Of a stretch of DNA of 50,981 bases, positions 43,952-50,981 are shown piece after piece; positions within the stretch are counted from its first letter, which is position 1, and each line of letters begins with the position of its first letter. Source of the DNA: Acidobacteriota bacterium (GTDB taxonomy: Bacteria > Acidobacteriota > Vicinamibacteria > Fen-336). The notes beneath the pieces were generated by a model. It saw nothing but the letters and a program-made list of their open reading frames with translations, searched no databases and was not told where the DNA came from. The DNA lies in the NCBI GenBank assembly GCA_022340545.1, contig JAJDNV010000193.1, forward strand, positions 1 through 50,981, in the 5' to 3' direction. Made by a program: the position numbers and the translations under genes.

Positions 43952-44745
43952 GCGGCGCGGTGAAGACGCTCGCGGGCCGGCGGATCGTCGTGACCCGGCG
44001 CCGCGGCCAGTCGGCCAGCCTCGTCGAGCTGCTCCGGGTGCGGGGCGCGACGGTGTTGGAGGTGCCGGCCACGATGATCGGGCCCCCTCCCGAACCCGCT
44101 CCCCTGGACGATGCCCTGCGGGAGCTCGAGCGGTTCGACTGGCTGGTGTTCACCAGCGCGAACGCGGTGGGGGCGGTGAGGGACCGCCTCGGCCAGCTCG
44201 GCCTGCCGAGCGGGATCACGGCTCGGGGACCCCGGATCGCGTCCGTCGGCGCCGCCACGACGCGTGCCCTCCGACACGCCTTTCCGGACGACGGCGTGGA
44301 TCTGGAGCCCGAGAGCGACTACCGGGCGGCCGGGCTGGTCCGCTCCTTCGAGGCCCGGGGGTGCGCCGGGGCGGCGGTGCTGCTGCCGGTGTCCAGCCGG
44401 GCGCGGGACGAGCTTCCGTCCGGCCTGCGGGCCCTCGGGGCCGAGGTGAGCGCGGTGGTCGCCTACGCCACGCTCGAGCCGCCCGACCTGCGCGAGGCGG
44501 TGAGCGCCTGCCTCGACGAGGGATTCGATGCGGCGGTCTTCGCCGCGCCCTCGGCGGTCGAGGCCTTCGTGGCGGCGGCCGGCCCCCGCGCGGAGGGGCT
44601 TCGGGCGGTGGTCATCGGCCCCACGACCGAGGCTGCGGCCCGGGCCGCGGGTTGTGAGGTCCTCGCCACGGCGTCACCCTCCACCGCCGAGGGCCTCGTC
44701 GAGGCCCTCGAGCGGGCCCTGGGGCCCTCGCCGGAGGCCGGCTGA
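43948..44745 (+). CDS. hemD: Uroporphyrinogen-III synthase
   Basis: 265 residues. The family is poorly conserved; recognition rests on the two-lobed pattern (TLAGRRIVVTRRRGQSASLVELL, WLVFTSANAV, IASVGAATTRAL, then DAAVFAAPSAVEAF and AVVIGPTTEAAARAAG) and on its place after hemC. It closes and inverts ring D of hydroxymethylbilane. No methyltransferase domain is fused. GTGA overlap with hemC; a probable terminator follows the stop. Confidence 0.9.
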   Translation: MSGAVKTLAGRRIVVTRRRGQSASLVELLRVRGATVLEVPATMIGPPPEPAPLDDALRELERFDWLVFTSANAVGAVRDRLGQLGLPSGITARGPRIASVGAATTRALRHAFPDDGVDLEPESDYRAAGLVRSFEARGCAGAAVLLPVSSRARDELPSGLRALGAEVSAVVAYATLEPPDLREAVSACLDEGFDAAVFAAPSAVEAFVAAAGPRAEGLRAVVIGPTTEAAARAAGCEVLATASPSTAEGLVEALERALGPSPEAG

Positions 44746-44748
44746 CCG

Positions 44749-44764
44749 CCCCGCGTCCGCGGGG
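44749..44764 (+). terminator. Possible terminator after hemD
   Basis: CCCCGC, GTCC loop, GCGGGG forms a 6-bp all-GC stem followed by TCTTC. The T-tract is weak. It separates the haem operon from the rpsA promoter 10 bases on. Confidence 0.4.
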
Positions 44765-44773
44765 TCTTCAATC

Positions 44774-44803
44774 TTGACAGCATTTCGGTAACTCACGTAG
44801 GAT
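44774..44803 (+). promoter_or_regulatory. Sigma-70-type promoter of rpsA
   Basis: A perfect TTGACA (44774-44779), an 18-bp spacer and TAGGAT (44798-44803). The start near 44810 gives an 85-base leader. Confidence 0.65.
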
Positions 44804-44824
44804 TGGGTGTTTGGCCGTGGTGCA

Positions 44825-44850
44825 GGGGCCGCTCCGCGCGGTCTGGCCCC
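44825..44850 (+). other. Hairpin in the rpsA leader
   Basis: GGGGCC (44825-44830) pairs with GGCCCC (44845-44850), with further pairing inside. In other bacteria S1 controls its own translation through structured leaders; the same here is inference. Confidence 0.35.
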
Positions 44851-44894
44851 GCGAGCCGGACGCAATTCCGAACCCTGGAGGTTTCTTCCCACTC

Positions 44895-46706
<1,812 letters not shown>

Positions 46707-46708
46707 GT

Positions 46709-46987
46709 ATGACCAAGGCCGAGCTGGTGGATGAGATCGCACAGAAGGCGGATCTCACTCGCAAGCACTCCGAGGTCATCGTGGACGCCGTCTTCTCGTC
46801 GATCGTCGAAGCCCTCCAGGGGGGCGACAAGATCGAGCTGCGGGGCTTCGGGAGCTTCCGCGTGCGGCACCGGGCGAGCCGCACCGGACGCAACCCGAAG
46901 ACCGGGGAAGGCGTCCTCGTTCCCGCCAAGAAGGTCCCCTACTTCAAGCCGGGCAAGGAGCTCCGCGAGCTGATCAACCGCGGCTGA
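46709..46987 (+). CDS. ihfB: HU/IHF family DNA-binding protein (IHF beta-like)
   Basis: 92 residues, standard size. It begins MTKAELVDEIAQKADL and has the DNA-intercalating arm with RTGRNPKTGE, then VPYFKPGKELRELIN, which is closest to IHF subunits. IHF bends DNA and typically aids sigma-54 promoters. Assigned to the beta subunit because it sits directly after rpsA, as ihfB does in proteobacteria; an HU homodimer cannot be excluded. TAGGT just before the ATG overlaps the rpsA stop. Confidence 0.88.
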   Translation: MTKAELVDEIAQKADLTRKHSEVIVDAVFSSIVEALQGGDKIELRGFGSFRVRHRASRTGRNPKTGEGVLVPAKKVPYFKPGKELRELINRG

Positions 46988-46997
46988 GGCGCACGCG

Positions 46998-48779
46998 ATG
47001 TCCGCCTCGCTCTACCTCAAGGACCCCGCCGCCTCGCGCTACGTGGCGGGGGGTATGGGCGAGGTCGAGTCCCTCTTCGGCTCACCCCTGCCCGACCTGC
47101 CCGCGCTCGAGAGGCACGGCGAGCGCGAGGTCTTCCTCGTCCACACCCACTCCCAGCTCCGCAGCCTCCTCTACCGCTATCTCGAGGCCCTGCTCGCCCA
47201 GATCGGCGTCGTGGCGGTGGCCCGCAGCACCGATCCGGCCCGGGACGTCGCGCAGTACGAGCAGGCGCTCATGGGAGTGCTCCGCTCGGTCCGAGCCGCC
47301 GATCGGCGCCAGGGACTTCTCAACCTCTTCTGGCTCGCGCACTCCCTCGACGCCGCCGAGCACCTGAGGAAGCTCGAGCCCCGCGCCCCGGCGCTTCGTC
47401 GCGGCAAGCTGTCGCTGTTTCCCCTCCTGCAGTCGTTCTATCGGAGGATGGAGCAGGCGAGCCGCCTCCAGCCGGGCGAGGCCCCGGTGGGGGCGGAGGA
47501 CGAGAATTTCGCCCTCGTGACGTCGCTCATCGAGGACGGCTTCGCCTTCACCGAGCTGTCGGTGGACGATCTGGATCTCGCCGCCTTCCTGCCCTCGAAC
47601 AAGAGGTACCGGATCGCCCCGGAGGTCTTCTTCGAGATCCAGCAGGTGCTGGTCAAGGAGGCCGAGCGGCGCCTGCGCGAGGGCGACCGCGGGCTGCTCG
47701 CGCGGGCCTCGAGCCACCTGCCGGGCCTGCCGCGCGAGAACTACCTCAAGCCGGCGAGCCTGGTGAAGTTCGTCCTGAGCGAGCCCGTCCTGACGTATCT
47801 GCTCGCCGACCCCTTCGGGGCGGGCACGCGGCTCACCGCCTCCCCCATCCTGCGGGCGGAGGCCAAGCGGCGTTCCGGGGCCGAGCCCTTCGAGGTCTTC
47901 CTCGACCTGGCCGCCGGGCTGCGCCGCTTCGAGATCCTCGCCCACGTGCGCGAGCGGGTCGTGCTTCTCGGCAGCACCACCGCGGGCCCTGATCTCGAGG
48001 ACACGAGGAGCCGCGGGCTGAGGCTCTACGAGTTCGGGGAAGCGGCGCAGGTCCTCAACAACGCGGTCCCGGCCACCGTCCTGTTCCTCGACCTCAGGGG
48101 CTTCACCCGCACCTCCGAGGGGCACATCTCGGAGCGCGATCTCACCCGCGAGCTCTACACGGTCTTCGACGGCTTCGTGCCGATCATCGAGCGCTTCCGG
48201 GGAACGGTGGACAAATACCTCGGCGATGGGATGATGGTCACCTGGGGCACGGGCCGCGCCGACCCCCTCGATCCGCTCAACGCCCTGCGTGCGGCCGTCC
48301 TCTGCCAGGAGTCGCTGCGCGAGCGGCGGGAGGAGGGTCGGACGTGGTTCAAGATGGGCATCGCCATCCACCACGGGCGCGCGTACGTGGCCCGCTTCAT
48401 GGAGGGCCGGGGGCGGGTGCAGGCCACCGTCATCGGACGCAACGTCAACCTCGCCGGGCGGCTCTCGTCGGCCAACCGACGGCCCATCGAAGACGGCGCC
48501 GGCGCGGCCGCGCCCCCGTCTGAGCCGAAGGCCGCCTCGGGCCTGCAGGTGAGCGTCGACGACGAGGGGACCCTCTTCAACGAGGGGATCGCCATCAGCC
48601 GCGACACGCTGGTGCAGCTCGAGACCCACATCGCCGTCGTGCACGGCGAGGGGGGCATGGAGTACGAGGACGAGGTGATCGGCCGGCGCCTCGTGATCCG
48701 CTACGCGGGCGACGCCAAGTTCAAGGGGGTCGACTCGAGCCTCCCCGTCTACGCGGTGGACTACGAGGGGAGGGGGTGA
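46998..48779 (+). CDS. Class III adenylate/guanylate cyclase with a new-looking N-terminal domain
   Basis: 593 residues. The cyclase homology domain (about 358-590) has both metal-binding aspartates (Asp365 in FLDLRGFT, Asp410 in YLGDGMMV), Lys406 at the purine-specifying position, and the transition-state Asn and Arg in GRNVNLAGRLSSAN, so it should be active. An Ala/Pro/Ser loop (about 500-520) interrupts the C-terminal part. Residues 1-355 match no domain I know; they are soluble, helical and Leu/Arg-rich, with no membrane segment, receiver or GAF motif. A GAGG site precedes ATG 46998, 10 bases after ihfB. Product, cAMP or cGMP, is not settled. Confidence 0.87.
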   Translation: MSASLYLKDPAASRYVAGGMGEVESLFGSPLPDLPALERHGEREVFLVHTHSQLRSLLYRYLEALLAQIGVVAVARSTDPARDVAQYEQALMGVLRSVRAADRRQGLLNLFWLAHSLDAAEHLRKLEPRAPALRRGKLSLFPLLQSFYRRMEQASRLQPGEAPVGAEDENFALVTSLIEDGFAFTELSVDDLDLAAFLPSNKRYRIAPEVFFEIQQVLVKEAERRLREGDRGLLARASSHLPGLPRENYLKPASLVKFVLSEPVLTYLLADPFGAGTRLTASPILRAEAKRRSGAEPFEVFLDLAAGLRRFEILAHVRERVVLLGSTTAGPDLEDTRSRGLRLYEFGEAAQVLNNAVPATVLFLDLRGFTRTSEGHISERDLTRELYTVFDGFVPIIERFRGTVDKYLGDGMMVTWGTGRADPLDPLNALRAAVLCQESLRERREEGRTWFKMGIAIHHGRAYVARFMEGRGRVQATVIGRNVNLAGRLSSANRRPIEDGAGAAAPPSEPKAASGLQVSVDDEGTLFNEGIAISRDTLVQLETHIAVVHGEGGMEYEDEVIGRRLVIRYAGDAKFKGVDSSLPVYAVDYEGRG

Positions 48780-48782
48780 GCC

Positions 48783-49268
48783 CTGCAGTGGCTCTGGACG
48801 CCCTGGAGGATGGAATACGTGACCACCGCGGAGAAGACGCCGGGCTGCGTCCTGTGCCGGGTCCGTGACGGCGAGGACGGCGGTGACCGCCTGCTGGTGC
48901 ACTCGGCCGAGCTGAACTTCATCGTCATGAACCTCTACCCCTACACCAGCGGTCACGTCATGATCGCGCCGTACCGGCATGTGAAGACGCTGAACGAGGC
49001 CACCCCCGAGGAGCTCAACGAGATGATGGCCCTCGCTCGGCGCCTCGAGGACGTCATGCGTCGGGAGTACAAGCCGGACGCGCTGAACATGGGGATGAAC
49101 CTCGGCCGGCCGGCCGGGGCGGGCGTGCCCGAGCACATCCACCTCCACGTCGTGCCGCGGTGGAGCGGCGACACCAGCTTCATGACCGTGGTGAGCGGCA
49201 CGCGCGTCATGCCGGAGGACCCCGCGGAGGCGGCGGCGCGGCTGCGGCCCTTCTTCAAGTCCTCATGA
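48783..49268 (+). CDS. HIT family nucleotide hydrolase/phosphorylase, probable CTG start
   Basis: About 161 residues. The HIT motif is HIHLHVVPRW, with the Asn-Gly-containing NMGMNLGRPAGAGVPEH block before it. The protein belongs to the bacterial group whose N-terminus is LW-x-PWR-x-EYV (Ap4A phosphorylase-like). Those residues, LWTPWRMEYV, are encoded just upstream of the first ATG (48810). Only CTG at 48783 can start them; it sits 6 bases after the strong AGGGGAGGGGG site, whereas the ATG has GGAGG directly abutting it. CTG initiation is therefore preferred but unproven. CVLC could contribute to a zinc site. The stop overlaps the next gene as ATGA. Confidence 0.85.
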   Translation: MQWLWTPWRMEYVTTAEKTPGCVLCRVRDGEDGGDRLLVHSAELNFIVMNLYPYTSGHVMIAPYRHVKTLNEATPEELNEMMALARRLEDVMRREYKPDALNMGMNLGRPAGAGVPEHIHLHVVPRWSGDTSFMTVVSGTRVMPEDPAEAAARLRPFFKSS

Positions 49269-50275
49269 TGAGCAGGCGAGGGCTCGTCGGGCTCGTCCTC
49301 ATGCTGGTCCTCCTCTCCGGGGGGATCGGCATTGGGCAGGACCAGCCCGCGATCGTGAGCAGCCTCACCCTGTTCGCGGGGACGGCGGAGGGGCTCTTCC
49401 GCTCGGGTGACTGGGGCCGATCCTGGGAGCGGGTCCGCGGGACTCCGGCCGGGGTCCGGCTCGACGCCCTCGGCGCCGCGAGGGTGATCGTGCCTCTCGG
49501 GCCGCAGGTCTACGTGGCCGGGGACGGCGGCCTCTACGTCTCGAACGACTTCGGGGTGAGCTGGAACGCGGTCTCGCTGACGACGGGCATCTCCAGCCTC
49601 CTCCTGTCGCGCTGGCCCCAGGCCGACCCGACGGTCTTCGCGGGGACGGACTCGGGGCTGCTCCGCTCGCGCGACGGCGGCCGCACGTTCGGTCCGACCG
49701 CCCTCACGACCGGCCCCGTTCACCGTCTCGAGTGGCCCGGGCCCGCCCTCGTGGTCGCCGGCGGCGGGGGGCTGCTCGTCACCACGGACGAGGGGGAGAC
49801 CTTCGCCGACCCCGGCTCGGGCCTTCCGGAAGGCGAGGTGCTCGCGATGGCACTCTCGTCGTTCTTCGCGGTGGATCCGGTGCTCTTCGCCGCGCCGGCG
49901 TCCGGGGGCGTCTACCGCTCCGGCGACGGCGGGCGCACGTGGGCGACGACGGGGTTGCAGGACCAGGTCGTGGGCGACCTCGTCTGGCTGGGACCATTTC
50001 TGTACGCCGCGGCCGACGGAGGGTTCTTCCGCAGCAGCGATTCCGGGGCGAGCTGGACGCGGCTGTGCGACTCCCCCGGCCGGCCGGCCGAGCTGATGTT
50101 CCCGCTCGCGCCCGCGGCCGGGCTCGAGGCCTTCCTCGCCACCGACCGCGGGGTCTTCCGCACCGCCGACGCGGGCCAGACCTGGGTGGCGTCGGGCTTC
50201 CAGGGGCAGAACGTCCTCACGGTGGCGACCTTCCCCCCGCCCCGTCCCGATCTCGACGTCGGACGGCGCCGGTGA
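49265..50275 (+). CDS. Exported Asp-box (BNR-like) beta-propeller protein
   Basis: 336 residues. A signal peptide (about 1-24, GLVGLVLMLVLLSGGIGIG) is followed by seven Asp-boxes of the S/T-x-D-x-G-x-S/T-W/F type: SGDWGRSW, SNDFGVSW, SRDGGRTF, TTDEGETF, SGDGGRTW, SSDSGASW and TADAGQTW. Seven equally spaced boxes predict a seven-bladed propeller, related to sialidase/Ycf48/sortilin folds. No sialidase arginines are evident, so a binding or scaffold role is more likely than catalysis. ATGA overlap with the HIT gene and GTGA overlap with the dapF homologue. Confidence 0.82.
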   Translation: MMSRRGLVGLVLMLVLLSGGIGIGQDQPAIVSSLTLFAGTAEGLFRSGDWGRSWERVRGTPAGVRLDALGAARVIVPLGPQVYVAGDGGLYVSNDFGVSWNAVSLTTGISSLLLSRWPQADPTVFAGTDSGLLRSRDGGRTFGPTALTTGPVHRLEWPGPALVVAGGGGLLVTTDEGETFADPGSGLPEGEVLAMALSSFFAVDPVLFAAPASGGVYRSGDGGRTWATTGLQDQVVGDLVWLGPFLYAAADGGFFRSSDSGASWTRLCDSPGRPAELMFPLAPAAGLEAFLATDRGVFRTADAGQTWVASGFQGQNVLTVATFPPPRPDLDVGRRR

Positions 50276-50981
50276 AGTTCACCAAGGCCCACGGGCTCGG
50301 CAACGACTTCATCCTCGTGGCGGAGAAGGACGCCCCGGCCGCGCGAGAGGGGTGGACCCGGCGCCTGTGCGACCGACATCGGGGCATCGGTGGCGACGGG
50401 GTCATCCTGCACGCGCCAGAGCCGGACGGGGTGCGGATGTGGCTCCTCAACGCCGACGGGCTTCCGAGCGAGATCTCGGGGAACGGGCTGCGGTGCCTGG
50501 CCGCCCTCGCGGTGCGGAACGGCTGGGCGACGCCGGAGCACACCGTGCACACCGTCGTTGGCCCGCGGCTCGTGCAGGTGAGGGCGGTGGGACCCACGAC
50601 CTACCGCATCGGCACGGACCTCGGGACGCCGGGTCTCTCGTCGTCGGAGGTGCCGATGGCCCTCGACCCCCCGCGCGAGCCGGTCGTCGCCCACCCGGTG
50701 GAGGTCCTGGGCGAGACCGTTCGCGTCACCGCGACCTCGATGGGCAACCCCCACTGCGCCGTCTTCCTCGGCGAGGCGGCGGACGACGGCCTCATCGCGA
50801 GGCTGGGACCGGCGTTGGAGACTCACCCCCTCTTCCCGGAGAGGACGAACGTGGAGTTCGTCACGGTGACGAGCCGGGAGGAGATCCGGGTCCGCTTCTG
50901 GGAGCGCGGCGTGGGTCCCACCGAGGCCTCGGGGACGGGCTCGGCGAGCGCGGTCGTGGCCTCCATCCTCAACGGCCACAC
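50272..50981 (+). CDS. dapF: Diaminopimelate epimerase homologue with both catalytic Cys replaced by Ser, 3' truncated
   Basis: The first 236 residues are visible; the window ends before the stop. The DapF fold is clear: KFTKAHGLGNDFILV, RHRGIGGDGV, LLNADG, SMGNPHCAVF, RTNVEFV and ERGVGPTEASGTG. In DapF two cysteines deprotonate and reprotonate meso-DAP. Here the positions read EISGNGLRC (Ser69) and EASGTG (Ser220), both serine, from clear TCG codons. The enzyme may be inactive, use serines, or act on another substrate as other members of the DapF/proline-racemase/PhzF fold do. GTG 50272 overlaps the propeller stop. Confidence 0.88.
   Translation, partial: MKFTKAHGLGNDFILVAEKDAPAAREGWTRRLCDRHRGIGGDGVILHAPEPDGVRMWLLNADGLPSEISGNGLRCLAALAVRNGWATPEHTVHTVVGPRLVQVRAVGPTTYRIGTDLGTPGLSSSEVPMALDPPREPVVAHPVEVLGETVRVTATSMGNPHCAVFLGEAADDGLIARLGPALETHPLFPERTNVEFVTVTSREEIRVRFWERGVGPTEASGTGSASAVVASILNGH

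Overview
The window is about 51 kb of very GC-rich, densely packed bacterial chromosome. The host is a Gram-negative-type bacterium: it encodes outer-membrane beta-barrel candidates, a lipoprotein signal, an IHF-like protein, a type IV-pilin-like protein and a sigma-54 activator. Gene content (DUF4388 and caspase-fold proteins, gluzincin/TPR protein, PQQ propeller with membrane segments, zinc-less anti-sigma factor) suggests Acidobacteriota, Myxococcota or a neighbouring deep phylum; this is inference and the phylum is not certain. I see no insertion sequence, prophage, CRISPR array, tRNA or rRNA. Genes are often joined by 4-bp ATGA/GTGA overlaps.

Layout. 1-5 kb: end of a TIGR00300 (ornithine cyclodeaminase-like) gene, proline-catabolic pruA on the minus strand, then an SGNH hydrolase and a glycosyltransferase-methyltransferase fusion. 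5.1-8.1 kb (minus): an ECF sigma factor, a membrane anti-sigma factor and a caspase-fold/beta-barrel fusion, each overlapping the next by 4 bp. 8.3-15 kb: hisS-aspS and phoH-ybeY-corC-era. 15.1-18.2 kb (minus): CPBP protease, subtilisin-like protease, outer-membrane barrel. 18.3-25.9 kb: radC-larC-metG-sulfatase-like-hypothetical-tatD, a fully overlapping operon. 26-34.6 kb: yajQ, polyprenyl synthase, ligA, htrA, an NtrC-type regulator, a 62-residue membrane protein and a PQQ propeller protein. 34.6-35 kb: RNase P RNA. 35-38.6 kb (minus): a DUF4388 envelope protein and a gluzincin. 38.8-40.9 kb: an NYN-domain protein, then a helix-hairpin-helix/prepilin/Ig-like operon behind a canonical sigma-54 promoter. 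41-44.7 kb: haem genes ccsA/hemX-hemA-hemC-hemD. 44.9-51 kb: rpsA-ihfB, a class III cyclase, a HIT protein, an Asp-box propeller and a truncated dapF homologue.

The observations I rate highest are: the sigma/anti-sigma/caspase-barrel cassette; a dapF homologue in which both catalytic cysteines are serine; the sigma-54 promoter with upstream dyad and leader hairpin ahead of the pilin operon; a two-hairpin repeat at three of the four convergent gene junctions; promoters placed so that htrA and the subtilisin gene would be leaderless; and a HIT gene that appears to start at CTG.
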